A DNA stretch of 64,000 nt, from contig NZ_CP152049.1 in the NCBI RefSeq assembly GCF_038630985.1, positions 3,367,501 to 3,431,500 on the forward strand, read 5' to 3'. Under the pieces are notes generated by a model that worked only from the letters and a program-made list of their open reading frames with translations, had not been told where the DNA came from and did no database searches. This document shows positions 23,789-33,500 of the stretch, in pieces; position 1 is the stretch's first letter, and each line of letters begins with the position of its first letter. This DNA is from Paenibacillus sp. FSL H8-0548 (GTDB lineage Bacteria > Bacillota > Bacilli > Paenibacillales > Paenibacillaceae). Both the position numbers and the translations under genes were made by a program.

Positions 23789-25063
23789 ATGGCAAAACCG
23801 ACAGCAGAGCAACTGGTCAAGATTAATCAAATGGCTTTGGTACCATTAACCGATGAACAGGTGCATGTATTTCAGGCCAGAATCATTGGAACCAAACGGA
23901 TCGATAAATACAAAATGAAGATTACACCTAATTTCCTTCGCAAAATGGCTGATGAAGTCAGAGAAGGAGTTGCCTTGCTGGTCGATCATCCATGGCAGAA
24001 ATGGGAAGCCTTATCTTTTCCTTATGGTAGAACCTTCGACAGCCGCATTGTTGAGGAAAATGGAGAGCTGGAGCTTTATGGTGATCATTATATGGCAAAA
24101 GGCTTAGAGGCAAATGGGATCTCGACGGATCAATTAGCTATAGGTATCGATTCCGGTACAATATTCGACACCTCAGCAGGCTTCGTATCCACGAAGCACA
24201 CTTGCAGTATTTGTGGCGGAGATTACTTCAGGAGCGCAAATTGTTCTCATATGCGTGGTCAACAATATGAGGGCAAAGAATGCCTCGTATTAGCGGATGA
24301 CGGTTATATCATGGAGAACTCCATTGTATTCGATGGAGGGTATGAAGGGGCGGGAATCACGCGCGGTTCACTCTCGTCGAATCAGCATGGAGAAATTGAG
24401 CAGAAAACTAAAACTGAATATGAACCACTTTCCTTAGATGCGAAGTCGCTTGATGGCGATGGTCGTGTCTTTTATTTTTGCGGTAACAAAGGCGGCGTGT
24501 CTGCTTTTGTATCCAAGCAACATCATACTAAAGAACAGGCCAATACATTGGCCGAAGGAGATGAAACCGTGACAGAAGAACAAAAAGCTGCTCTTGCAGC
24601 GACAGGTGGTTTGCTCGGACAAATCAAGGTAGCGCTATGCGCAGGAGATGATTCTGAAATTATTAGCAAGATTACCGCATTAAGTGCTCAGGCAGCCGAT
24701 GGTGCAGCTTACAAGGTCAAAGTAACTGAGCTAGCGTGCGGTGCAGGCGTTCGCGCGTTAGGCGAAGCGTTTAATGTCGAAGCAATGAAAACGGCATTAT
24801 CTCATTTGCCTGTATCCGAAATCGAAAAAATCAATGCTACTTATGAAGCTCAAGCGTTATTGGCATTGGGTGGGGGCGGTCAACATACACACGGAGCAAA
24901 GATCGACTTGCCAGCAGGCGCGTTGAGTGGGTCTGCGCCGGGTAATTCGCAAAATGATGGTGCCGAAAAGACACCTGAAGAACTTAGAGCATTGGCACGA
25001 GAAGATGCTCGGGCAGCTCTTAAAAGCTCAGGTCATTCCAATCTGATTAAGGAGGACAAATAA
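23789..25063 (+). CDS. head maturation protease fused to scaffold
   Basis: ATG at 23789, 4 bp after the portal gene; 424 residues. The N-terminal part (AGFVSTKHTC...ENSIVFDGGYEGAGI) looks like a prohead protease-type domain. It holds an inserted cysteine cluster (CSICGGDYFRSANCSHMRG, then C) that may bind zinc. The C-terminal half (about 230-424) is helical and charged like an internal scaffold. A fused protease-scaffold matches lambda C/Nu3-type logic and the lambda-like capsid genes that follow. Catalytic residues were not identified with certainty. Confidence 0.68.
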   Translation: MAKPTAEQLVKINQMALVPLTDEQVHVFQARIIGTKRIDKYKMKITPNFLRKMADEVREGVALLVDHPWQKWEALSFPYGRTFDSRIVEENGELELYGDHYMAKGLEANGISTDQLAIGIDSGTIFDTSAGFVSTKHTCSICGGDYFRSANCSHMRGQQYEGKECLVLADDGYIMENSIVFDGGYEGAGITRGSLSSNQHGEIEQKTKTEYEPLSLDAKSLDGDGRVFYFCGNKGGVSAFVSKQHHTKEQANTLAEGDETVTEEQKAALAATGGLLGQIKVALCAGDDSEIISKITALSAQAADGAAYKVKVTELACGAGVRALGEAFNVEAMKTALSHLPVSEIEKINATYEAQALLALGGGGQHTHGAKIDLPAGALSGSAPGNSQNDGAEKTPEELRALAREDARAALKSSGHSNLIKEDK

Positions 25064-25065
25064 TT

Positions 25066-25434
25066 ATGAATCGTACTCCGTACAATGGTGCCCCAGGACC
25101 GGGCCCAATTTATACGCAAGAATTCACTGAGGTGCTCGCATCAACCGATCTTCAAGCCAAGATACCCGGAGGCGTTTTGCTAGCTCAAGGTAATGGTGTT
25201 GTAAAGAAAGGGACGGTGCTTGGGAAAATAACAGCATCTAAGAAATTCATCCCTTATAATTCCGAAGCTACTGACGGTTCCCAAGTGGCTGTTTGCATCT
25301 TGGATAATGATCGGGATACAACCGTTTCAGATATCGGAGCTTCTGCGTGGATTGCAGGCATTTTCACAGAATCAAAACTGACGGGCATTGATGCAACTGC
25401 TAAAACAGCATTGCGTCTATGCTACTTCGCATAA
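25066..25434 (+). CDS. head decoration protein, lambda gpD-like
   Basis: 122 residues, starting two bases after the protease/scaffold stop. The pattern GGVLLAQGNGVVKKGTVLGK, then SEATDGSQVAVCILDNDRDTT, is that of the lambda D-like decoration family (HDPD). Trimers stabilise the expanded capsid at three-fold positions. The neighbouring lambda gpE-like capsid gene supports this call. Confidence 0.85.
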   Translation: MNRTPYNGAPGPGPIYTQEFTEVLASTDLQAKIPGGVLLAQGNGVVKKGTVLGKITASKKFIPYNSEATDGSQVAVCILDNDRDTTVSDIGASAWIAGIFTESKLTGIDATAKTALRLCYFA

Positions 25435-25449
25435 GGGGGATAATCAATA

Positions 25450-26466
25450 ATGGCAATTAATGTACTCGATCCAATGTTTCTAACGGAAGTCGTTCAAAAT
25501 ATCCGTACGGATATTAATTCATTCCGAGGTGCGGAACTACTGACGGGTGGCGTAGACCTTAAAACAGAACGCGGACTTACTATCGAATACGATATCACGT
25601 ATGACGATACAGGTATGACGCCACCAACCGGATTAAATGATCCTTCTCCAATCCACACCCCTCCACTCGTTAAGGAAATGAGCTTCACGAATCAGGAATG
25701 GCGGGAAAAAGTGATCATTGACCGTGAGAAAATGGCAGTCCTGCGCCAACCTGGCACGAAGCTGGATCAGCTTTGGGCAGAAGAATACATGGTCGAACGG
25801 ATGATCAATCTTAACGCTCGTCTTGAAACGCGTTTTGAGTGGATGCGTTGGCAAGCCCTAACTGGAACGCTTGTTATTCCAGCTACAGCAACCAAACCAG
25901 CATTTACAATTAATTATGGCGTGCCGACTAACAATAAGCCTACCGCTTCCGTTCTTTGGAGCAATACAGCAACGGCTGACCCGCTTAAAGATTTGGATGA
26001 CTGGATTCTTCGTTTCCGCGGCAGTGGCGCACGGGCGGTTAAAATCATTGTGAATAAAAAGGTCGATACGTACCTGAAGCAAAATGAGAAGATTCGTGAT
26101 CTATTGAAAAATACGCATGGTAAAAACATCGTAACTGCGGATTCGCTGGCAACTGTCATTGATCAGAACCTGAATGGGCTTAAATATGAGGTATATGACG
26201 GCGTTTATATTGATGAGTCAGGGATGGTGTATCCTTTTATTCCGGACAACGCTGTGATCATCGTAGGACAAGGCGTTACCGGAACGATGATGGATCTCGT
26301 AACTAGCCCGAATAATTACGAAGATATTTTCACCGGTCATCCAGGTAAGTTCGCACTACCTAAGTTGATCAAAGGTGATCCTGATCAATGGCAAGTTATT
26401 AACGGAGCAACTGTGCTGCCGAAGCTTAAATACGTGACTTGGCATATCTTTGCTACTGTAGCTTAA
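25450..26466 (+). CDS. major capsid protein, lambda gpE family
   Basis: 338 residues. The sequence LTEVVQNIRTDINSFRGAELLTGG, the long E-loop region (PIHTPPLVKEMSFTNQEWREKVIID) and the C-terminal P-domain fit the major capsid protein E family (HK97 fold). It forms the icosahedral shell together with the decoration protein encoded just upstream. Start ATG at 25450 follows AAGGGGGATAATC. Confidence 0.88.
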   Translation: MAINVLDPMFLTEVVQNIRTDINSFRGAELLTGGVDLKTERGLTIEYDITYDDTGMTPPTGLNDPSPIHTPPLVKEMSFTNQEWREKVIIDREKMAVLRQPGTKLDQLWAEEYMVERMINLNARLETRFEWMRWQALTGTLVIPATATKPAFTINYGVPTNNKPTASVLWSNTATADPLKDLDDWILRFRGSGARAVKIIVNKKVDTYLKQNEKIRDLLKNTHGKNIVTADSLATVIDQNLNGLKYEVYDGVYIDESGMVYPFIPDNAVIIVGQGVTGTMMDLVTSPNNYEDIFTGHPGKFALPKLIKGDPDQWQVINGATVLPKLKYVTWHIFATVA

Positions 26467-26481
26467 GAAAGGAGACCAACC

Positions 26482-26868
26482 ATGACAATAGTAAAGGTTT
26501 TAGTAGACGCTGTTGGTGAATACAATGCAGGGGACATCGTTAGCGATGCCCCTGCTGGGCTTGTTGAGATCGCTAAGAAACAAATTCGTAATGCGGCTTC
26601 CGGCGAACTGTTAGCGGTGATTATCGAGAGTGATGAACTTGTTAACGATCCAACAGAGCGCGAACTTGCGCTTCAAGTGGAATTGGATGAATCAAGAGGC
26701 CGTGAAGCGCTACTGATGGAGCAACTTAATATTCTTCGTGCAGAGAATGATTTGAGAGAGTTGAGATCAACTGCTAAGGAATTGAAAGTATCCGGCTACA
26801 CTAAAATGAGCATTGACGAGTTGAAAGTGGCTATTGAAGCTGCTGGCGGTGGTTCAGGTGCCGAATAG
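26482..26868 (+). CDS. head-region protein with C-terminal HeH/Rho-N-like helix motif
   Basis: ATG at 26482 after AAAGGAGACC; 128 residues. The N-terminal part starts VKVLVDAVGEYNAGDIVSDA, a coiled region follows, and the end ELRSTAKELKVSGYTKMSIDELKVAIEAA is a typical HeH/Rho_N-like small helical motif. Such proteins follow the capsid gene in many phages. Function is unknown; a head or neck accessory is likely. Confidence 0.6.
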   Translation: MTIVKVLVDAVGEYNAGDIVSDAPAGLVEIAKKQIRNAASGELLAVIIESDELVNDPTERELALQVELDESRGREALLMEQLNILRAENDLRELRSTAKELKVSGYTKMSIDELKVAIEAAGGGSGAE

Positions 26869-27298
26869 GATTCTTACAACCGAAACCTATCATGATGAAA
26901 TAAGAGGGCGTCTAGGTGTTGGTAAAGAGATTATATCCAATACCGACATCGATGCCCCTTCCGTTTTACCTATCGCAGAATCTAAGGTAATTAAAAACGT
27001 ACCTAATTACACCAGCTTAACGGATGATAATGCCAACTATCTGTATGCTGCAGCCATTTGCATGGTTGCAGCTACATTAGCCCCTTCCATGACAGCGAGG
27101 ATCAAAAAGTCCAAGAAAGATTTTGATTGGGCAATCGAAAACCAATTGGTAGATTGGCAAGCAGCCTCTATTAAATTGATTGATGAGGCATTTGAGCTTA
27201 TCGGAATGATAGAGGATGGCGAAGGAGTTCAAGCATCCGTTCCCGTGTTTGGCGTTTCAGGACCAACAAGGTTGGATGATTCGTATAAGTCGAGGTGA
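26858..27298 (+). CDS. head-tail connector protein
   Basis: The start is likely GTG at 26858, overlapping the previous gene by 11 bp; the frame is open earlier without support. It has 146 residues: MPNRILTTETYHDEIRGRLG and a helical body (LYAAAICMVAATLAPSMTARIKKSKKDFDW). The position after the capsid genes and the helical make-up fit a gp6/gp15-like connector that binds the portal. Confidence 0.62.
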   Translation: MPNRILTTETYHDEIRGRLGVGKEIISNTDIDAPSVLPIAESKVIKNVPNYTSLTDDNANYLYAAAICMVAATLAPSMTARIKKSKKDFDWAIENQLVDWQAASIKLIDEAFELIGMIEDGEGVQASVPVFGVSGPTRLDDSYKSR

Positions 27299-27304
27299 AG
27301 TTGT

Positions 27305-27874
27305 ATGTTTTATGAGTTCATGGAACGCCACACTCCCTGCCTAATCAACGGCACAACGGAAAGTGTCGTATTATCCCGTGAAACCAAAGCAACGACTGTA
27401 ATGGGCAAAGAATACGTCTACAACGGTTTGTTTGCGCCAACCTCTATCGTTAAGCTTGGTGATCTCGTGGAGACGGATGCAACTTTTATGGTCCTAACCA
27501 TGCGGCAGACGGTGGAGCGCGACAAATATTGTTCATTGCTTAAATCAAACGCAATCATTGAGGTTCAAAGATACGATCAAGAATTTGATTCCAATGATAA
27601 CCCTGTAGGCGCGCCGGACTTCATCACAGCGCAAGAAGGGGTTGTCTGCTTCGTACAATACGTCACAGCTGATTTAAGGCAACAGGATCAAGGATTGCTG
27701 CCTACAACTAAATATTTAGTTATATTGCAAACCTCTGTCGATGTGAAGCGTCCACAAGGATTACCTTCACCTGACAGAATTATTATAGATGGACAGCCTT
27801 ACCAAGTTGATGTGGTTGACAGCTTGAAGTATCCGAGCCTATTAAATGTGCAGGTATCGGAGGATACGAGATGA
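27305..27874 (+). CDS. head closure/neck protein
   Basis: 189 residues, beta-rich. TRETKATTVMGKEYVYNG-like strands and the closing part IIIDGQPYQVDVVDSLKYPSLLNVQV resemble head closure (stopper) proteins that seal the portal after packaging. The stop overlaps the next ATG (ATGA). The call is mainly positional. Confidence 0.55.
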   Translation: MFYEFMERHTPCLINGTTESVVLSRETKATTVMGKEYVYNGLFAPTSIVKLGDLVETDATFMVLTMRQTVERDKYCSLLKSNAIIEVQRYDQEFDSNDNPVGAPDFITAQEGVVCFVQYVTADLRQQDQGLLPTTKYLVILQTSVDVKRPQGLPSPDRIIIDGQPYQVDVVDSLKYPSLLNVQVSEDTR

Positions 27875-28452
27875 GCAATGGATACACAGGATACGATTCG
27901 GCAACTGCGGAACGAGACCTGAAGAACGCTCTGCTGTCAGAGATCATCAAGCTTGCTGATTTGGTCACTGAGACAGCCAAAGGAAACATTAGGCATTATC
28001 CCGAGGTGAGGAATCATGTAAGGCAGCAGCTAGAAGTATTAGCTTCCAACATGTTCAGCATGGAGATTACAGCTGATTACTGGCAAGCATGGCTAGAGCA
28101 GTTTGGTAAGGGTTCGCTTATGGCGGGGCCTAGCGATAACCCAGGTGTATCCCGTTACATGAATTCAGAGCTTTGGAACAAATTGCGTTCTCGATCCAGT
28201 AAAGCTGTAGCTGGGCGTGGAATGGGTAGGTACAAATCCATTGATGGAACAATCAAATATTCAGAGGGTGGCATGGCTGGCGTGGATCTTGAAGAGTTGG
28301 CCCAGCGTGGGGATATCGATAAGAAGTTTGCTCCCACGCCGCCGACATTCTTTTTGCGAATCGCTTTGCAGTCGAATCGACAACGAATATTGGATGGTCT
28401 GCAGCGAGTGATTGAGGACTTCCCATATCATAGATATTTCAGGATGAGGTGA
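27871..28452 (+). CDS. HK97 gp10-like neck/tail completion protein
   Basis: 193 residues; the ATGA overlap with the upstream gene supports the start. The Lys/Arg-rich loop RGMGRYKSIDGTIKYSEGG and the C-terminal KFAPTPPTFFLRIALQSNRQRI resemble gp10-like or minor tail proteins located between closure and terminator proteins. Role inferred from order. Confidence 0.55.
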   Translation: MSNGYTGYDSATAERDLKNALLSEIIKLADLVTETAKGNIRHYPEVRNHVRQQLEVLASNMFSMEITADYWQAWLEQFGKGSLMAGPSDNPGVSRYMNSELWNKLRSRSSKAVAGRGMGRYKSIDGTIKYSEGGMAGVDLEELAQRGDIDKKFAPTPPTFFLRIALQSNRQRILDGLQRVIEDFPYHRYFRMR

Positions 28453-28456
28453 AGAC

Positions 28457-28891
28457 TTGAGCCAAGCGCTTATAGATGGGCTGTACAGCGTGCTTAAAAG
28501 GGATGAGGCGTTTATGGCGTTCTTCGGTCTAACGCCAACCTCGCTGCCAAAGGATGCGAGCCTGCGGCTAATTAAAAGCAAGGAACCTGATCAGGCAATT
28601 ACGAGTAAAAACGTTCCGCAAATTTTGATGTATGTGGTGCCGGGACGATTCAGCATTCGGAACCATCTTGTATTCCAGGGTAAGTTTCGTTTGGATTTTT
28701 ACGCACCAACAGCTGCCGATGCACGAAACATTGCGCAGTGCGCCTTCGAACTCCTGCATGACAAATACATTTCGCATGAATCGTTTAAATCATTTAAATG
28801 CCACCTAGTCTTTGATGACGATCTGACAACGGGCATCACGGGCGTTAAAGGATATTTAGCCATTTACGATGTTGATTTTGTGAGGAGGTGA
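28457..28891 (+). CDS. tail terminator-like protein
   Basis: TTG start after GAGGTGAAGAC; 144 residues. Its alpha/beta pattern (VPQILMYVVPGRFSIRNHLVF, GKFRLDFYAPTAADARNI) and its place immediately before the tail tube fit tail terminator proteins that cap the tube and join it to the head. No motif allows a firm family call. Confidence 0.6.
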   Translation: MSQALIDGLYSVLKRDEAFMAFFGLTPTSLPKDASLRLIKSKEPDQAITSKNVPQILMYVVPGRFSIRNHLVFQGKFRLDFYAPTAADARNIAQCAFELLHDKYISHESFKSFKCHLVFDDDLTTGITGVKGYLAIYDVDFVRR

Positions 28892-28896
28892 ATCTA

Positions 28897-29076
28897 ATGA
28901 CTAACTTGGACAAAACCGAATCGGAAGAGGACAAGCTCATTAACGAAAAAATTAACCTAGCCAAGAAACTTGGGATTTGGAAATCCTTTAATCCAATTGA
29001 GGGATACGAAACCAAGAAGGATTTCAAGCGAATTGAAGAGATCGACAAACGTCTAGCCGAAATCACTAACGGTTAG
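28897..29076 (+). CDS. small charged protein before tail tube
   Basis: ATG at 28897 after GAGGAGGTG (the GTG at 28888 lies in the ribosome site). The 59-residue protein is rich in Lys and Glu and mostly helical (EEDKLINEKINLAKKLGIW). No family recognised; small charged genes often lie here in siphophages. Confidence 0.55.
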   Translation: MTNLDKTESEEDKLINEKINLAKKLGIWKSFNPIEGYETKKDFKRIEEIDKRLAEITNG

Positions 29077-29106
29077 GCTTTTTTATTTTCAAAGGAGGAT
29101 ATATGT

Positions 29107-29889
29107 ATGTCACTGTCTACAAAACAATGGGTCGTCGATGACATTTCGAATGCAGCGCTGTTTGATATCGTTAGCGGAGATCCGTCAGCGTATTTTGAAC
29201 ATTTGAATAAGCTGACGATGAACATCGATGCAAAGCAGCAACGGGTGTATGGCGGTACCAGTAAATATTCATTTCACCTTACGGAGCAAGATGCGGAGTC
29301 TGGCATCCAAATCGAAAATGCAATGTTGGATTATAATCAATTGCTAGCAGCAACAGGAGCAACATTAATTACAGCGGCAACGATTGTTCCTCATGTGGAA
29401 AAGTTAACCGTATTAACCGGGTCGACATTAACTTTGTCTAAGGGTGCTTCACTTGTCGCGGAATCAGACAGAATCGTAGTCGCCACTAAAGGATTGGCAA
29501 ACTCCGGAGAGCAATTGACTCGTGTTGCATCTGCACCAACAGCTCTACAATATAGTATTACATCTGCGGGTGTAGTAACGCTTGGTGACGAAACGCTGGT
29601 CGGGCAGGATATCAGGGTCTTTTATGATTACAATTCCACTACGGCTTCTGTGGCTTCGCTCAAGACAACATCGAGAAACAAGCCATACAAGTTTGTTGCC
29701 TATGGCAAAGCGCTAGATGATGAAACGAATGAGTGGTTTGATTGCATTATTGTAATTTATAAAGCGCAAATGTTAGGTACGTTTACCATTGACCAGCAGC
29801 GAAAGTCCGCTACCGCGAATTCCATCGATCTTGCGATCCTAGATGCGGGACGAGCAGACGGCAAAGTCATCGACATTATTGCTACTTAG
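29107..29889 (+). CDS. major tail tube protein
   Basis: ATG at 29107 after AAAGGAGGATATATGT; 260 residues. The sequence is beta-rich with Thr/Ser/Gly-rich strands, and its ATSLKTTSRNKPYKFVAYGKAL-like strands fit tail tube proteins. It lies just before the tail chaperones and tape measure. Hexameric rings stack to form the tail tube. No Ig-like extension is evident. Confidence 0.75.
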   Translation: MSLSTKQWVVDDISNAALFDIVSGDPSAYFEHLNKLTMNIDAKQQRVYGGTSKYSFHLTEQDAESGIQIENAMLDYNQLLAATGATLITAATIVPHVEKLTVLTGSTLTLSKGASLVAESDRIVVATKGLANSGEQLTRVASAPTALQYSITSAGVVTLGDETLVGQDIRVFYDYNSTTASVASLKTTSRNKPYKFVAYGKALDDETNEWFDCIIVIYKAQMLGTFTIDQQRKSATANSIDLAILDAGRADGKVIDIIAT

Positions 29890-29934
29890 TAAAATATCAG
29901 GGGCTCTTGCAGCCCCTTCCCAGGAGGGGAAGAC

Positions 29935-30258
29935 ATGGAACAGGAACAAATGAATTTGATTATGGGCATAGGTCCCGAATTGCAATTCTCTGCCGACATT
30001 AAGAAGACAATCCGTGTCGGTACGGTCAAACAAATCAAAGAAGTCAATGAGCTACATAATGACGGATTAATCAAAATCAAGTACTCACTGGCGATTGGAA
30101 CTCCGGAGGAAAAGGAAGTCGCTACAGCTAAATGGGTAGAAATTCTCAATATCATCTGTATTGAGGGTTTTGACAAGGAGGAATTCGAAGACAGCATTCC
30201 GGAATTGATGGAATCCGCTGTGGAGCGATTTCTCCTCGGTCAGCAAGGGGCCGGATAA
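29935..30258 (+). CDS. tail assembly chaperone G
   Basis: ATG at 29935 after AGGAGGGG and a small hairpin; 107 residues. It lies between the tail tube and tape measure, the invariable place of chaperone G. The end of the gene overlaps an open frame in +1 that continues into the T extension. GGGG at 30247-30250 is the likely slip site. The chaperone coats the tape measure during tail assembly. Confidence 0.75.
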   Translation: MEQEQMNLIMGIGPELQFSADIKKTIRVGTVKQIKEVNELHNDGLIKIKYSLAIGTPEEKEVATAKWVEILNIICIEGFDKEEFEDSIPELMESAVERFLLGQQGAG

Positions 30259-30496
30259 GCCGCAAACTTCCGGTGATAGCAAACCATTGACCATGCAAGA
30301 GCTTTATGGGCGATTATCTCGACGTAAGCTCTCTAAACCGTGGTATGACCATAACTGGTACGAGATATCTGCTATCTTCGACGATTTAAATGAGGAATTG
30401 AAAGAGCAAATTCAACTGCATGGCGGGAAAATAGAAGAACCTAAAAAATTATCTAAATCAGGGATCGCGGAGATCCTAGGTTACTTCAATCGGTAA
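30251..30496 (+). CDS. tail assembly chaperone T extension (made by +1 frameshift)
   Basis: This frame is open from 30209 and has no good start; an in-frame TTG at 30287 has no ribosome site. Shifting +1 at GGG-G joins 105 residues of G to 81 residues here, giving a fused G-T protein of about 186 residues. The T part contains KPWYDHNWYEISAIFDDLNEEL, ending in the helical SGIAEILGYFNR. Expressing G and G-T by frameshifting is the rule for siphophage tail chaperones. Confidence 0.68.
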   Translation, partial: PDKPQTSGDSKPLTMQELYGRLSRRKLSKPWYDHNWYEISAIFDDLNEELKEQIQLHGGKIEEPKKLSKSGIAEILGYFNR

Positions 30497-30514
30497 GGAA
30501 ACTTTTCCTTACCG
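30491..30514 (+). terminator. hairpin at the end of the chaperone T frame
   Basis: CGGTAAGGAA-ACTT-TTCCTTACCG is a perfect 10-bp stem that includes the stop codon of the T frame. It is followed directly by a second, longer hairpin. Confidence 0.55.
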
Positions 30515-30515
30515 G

Positions 30516-30555
30516 ATAAAACAAGCACATCATGCTCATGGTGTGCTTGTTTTAT
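30516..30555 (+). terminator. 18-bp hairpin before the tape measure gene
   Basis: ATAAAACAAGCACA pairs with TGTGCTTGTTTTAT; a U-G pair and CAT/ATG extend the stem to 18 bp around a GCTC loop. The 3' arm ends in TTTTAT followed by TTTG, so it can act as an intrinsic terminator inside the tail operon. Confidence 0.6.
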
Positions 30556-30588
30556 TTGTTAAAGAATCGTAGAAAGGACGGTGATAAA

Positions 30589-33500
30589 GTGGAAGCCCTG
30601 AACAAAGACGTAGTAGGAGCCCGGCTGAATTTAGACATTACCAAAATGACGCCTGCGTTTAAGGTTATAGACGGTGGAGCACGGAAGAATGCGGAATCTT
30701 TTAAGGCGTTGAACACAGAGCTGGCTCAGACAGAGAAAAGCTACACAACCATGGCTAAAGCTGCTGATAAAGTCGCTTTAAGTGCAGATGAACGTCGAAA
30801 AAAAATAATGGCAGAGTCTAATGCACTGGTGGATCAGCGAAAGGCTCAGGCTGAGCTGCTAAAAGCTAAGACACAAGGACTCAACCAAACCAACAAGATT
30901 GTTGAAGAAAAGCTTAAGGCGCAGCAAGCTATCGTCCAAAAGCGAAATGATGCCATTTTGCAACAGGAGATGCAGCACCAGCTACGTATGCAGGTGTTGC
31001 AAAATAGGGTTACATCGTCCAACGCAACTACTGCTAAAGCTACGGGGACGGATGATACGACAAGGGAGCGCGTGCTGCAGGCGGAACACCGCATGCGCCG
31101 GCAGCTTGAAATTGAAGAGCGAACTAATGTGCAGCGAGTCACAGCTGATCGTGAACGTTCTTTGCAATATGAGCAGCGAGTCAGACGGGAAATAGCGAGG
31201 CAAGAGGTGCTTCAAGCTCAACAGCTTGCCCGACTCAACAACCAAGGGATATTAAATCGTTCATCGCAATATGCGCTATCTGCAACCATGTATTCTGCCG
31301 CAATCAGAGCAGCGAATGAAGCGATCTCTGTTCTGAAGGTCTTTGAATATGAGCTTGTAAATGTTCAGAGGGTTATGGGGGATACGGCAGATGTCGCATT
31401 TGTAAAAGATTCGATGATTGAATCTGCCAAAGAATACGGTTATGTCCTTAAAGAAGCTGCAAGCGTGTATACACTCATTGCACAGAGCGGTTTCAATGAG
31501 CGGGAAACGGAATCTCTGGCCACAACTGCTTTAATGGCTAAAAACGTTGAACAATCTTTCCAAAGCGCAGCTCAAGCACAGGAACTCATGACGGGTGCAG
31601 TTCTCAACTATGGTTTGGCGGCTGAGGATTCAGCGAGATTATTAGATCGCATCAATGAGGTATCTAATAATTACCCGACAACTTCAAAAAAGATTCTTGA
31701 AGGTATGAACCGAGTCGGAGCTGCTGCAAAAAACGCTAAGGTTCCAATTAATGACTTAATCGGTTACCTAACCGTACTCAATCAAGCGGGATTTAGCGGA
31801 ACCAATGCCGGTAATGCGATTAAATCTTTTATTTCATTTTCCAGTCGTGATATTGCGATAGATAAACTTGAAAAGTACGTAGGCGTTATTAAACAAGCAA
31901 ATGGCGAAATGATGCCGTTCAGCGAAATTCTAAGTCGTATATCCGTTAATTGGGACACGCTAGCGGATTCGCAACGTCATGAGATTACGCAAGCGATTGC
32001 CCGCGGGGACCAGGCTTCTAAATTCATTGCATTAATGAACAACTACGGTAAAGTACTAGAGATAGCTGAAACAGCTGAAAACTCCTTCGGATCGGCTCAG
32101 CGCGAGAACGCATTAGCTATGGAAACGTTAGAAAAGAAGTCTCTGCAACTTAAAGCAACGTGGGACCAATTAATAGTTTCCGCTGGCGATAGTGGATTGC
32201 TAGTCGTATTAAAAGATCTTACGGATACCACGAAGCTGATGGTCGATGGTTTTAATTCAATTCCTGATCCAATCCGGAATGCGTTAACTGCAACGTTACT
32301 GCTTGGTGCTGGCATCATGACACTTAATACAGGCATGAAACTACTCACTGGTCAATCGATCATGGCGATGGCCGGTGGACTTGCAACCGCCGCTAGATCA
32401 ATGCTGGGGTTAAAAACAGCTACAGATGCAGCGACAGTAGCTCAACGAGGCTTCATCGCTACTCCATTAGGTGCAATTTTAACGGGTATATCTTTAGCTC
32501 TTGGTGTGGCAACAGTCGCTTTGAGTGCCTATAATGGTGTGCAAAATTCAGTAGTTGATGGAACGAAGCAAGCCGAAAGAGACGCCAATGCTCTGGGCGA
32601 AAAGTATTTAGAACTCAAAGCAATTATTGATGACAACACCCGTTCGGACAAAGACATTAAGACGGCGAAAGCGGAATTAACAAATGTCATTGAGCGAATG
32701 AACAAGGTCATGCCGGAAATGATTTCAAACTGGGATGAAAACGGCAAAGCAATGGATATTAACGTTGAAAAAATAAAGTCATTCGGGAAAGAGTATGCAG
32801 ACGCTCTCCGAATGGTAGAGGAAGAGGAATTAAGAAAGTCTAAGAAATCAAGAGAGACATTGAAAAGTGATTTAGATGTTTTGATCGCATTCATGGATGC
32901 TCAAAAAGCAGGGAATAAAGAACTGGCGAAGTCCCTTGCTGCTGAAGTGGCTGATATCACAGGTGGCATTCTTAACGCTAATAAAATTAGCCCTAAAGTC
33001 GCTAAGGAAATCGTTGAAGTGAGTGAGCAGATCGGCGTCTTGGATGAAAGAATAAAAAATAGTCAGCAATCACTGGATGTATTGAATGGCAAGCTGAACA
33101 ACGCGGCAGATGCAGCGGACGATTTCAGGTTAGCCATGACCGAATCTGCGAATGAAACAGAAGTAGCTGAAGATGCCATCGTCGATGTAGGTAGTGCGAT
33201 GGATGATTTACAAAAATCGATTGACAACAGCGGAACGGCTATTGCGGACTTAAACCAGTTATTAGCCGATTTAGCTAGTGGTCAATCACTAAATGCTCAG
33301 AATGCTGCTGATTTAATTGCCCAGTATCCTCAATTGGCTGACAAAATCTATAAAACGGCAGATGGATGGGCTTTTGAAGAAAGTGCTGTTAAGTCTGTCC
33401 GACAAGCAAAACTCGAATTGCTAGAGACCTCCAGGCTAGCACAGGCGGGAATTACTGCTTCTATGTACAGCGGGCTGCAATCACGGCTTGAGTATTATGG

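Noticed and set aside
30287..30496. Chaperone T as an independent gene from TTG 30287
   Set aside because: No ribosome site; the frame is open upstream across the G frame end, which fits frameshift expression better.
30846..31245. 98- and 87-residue minus-strand frames within the tape measure gene
   Set aside because: Cys/Ser-rich low-complexity shadows of a repetitive coiled-coil gene; no start signals.
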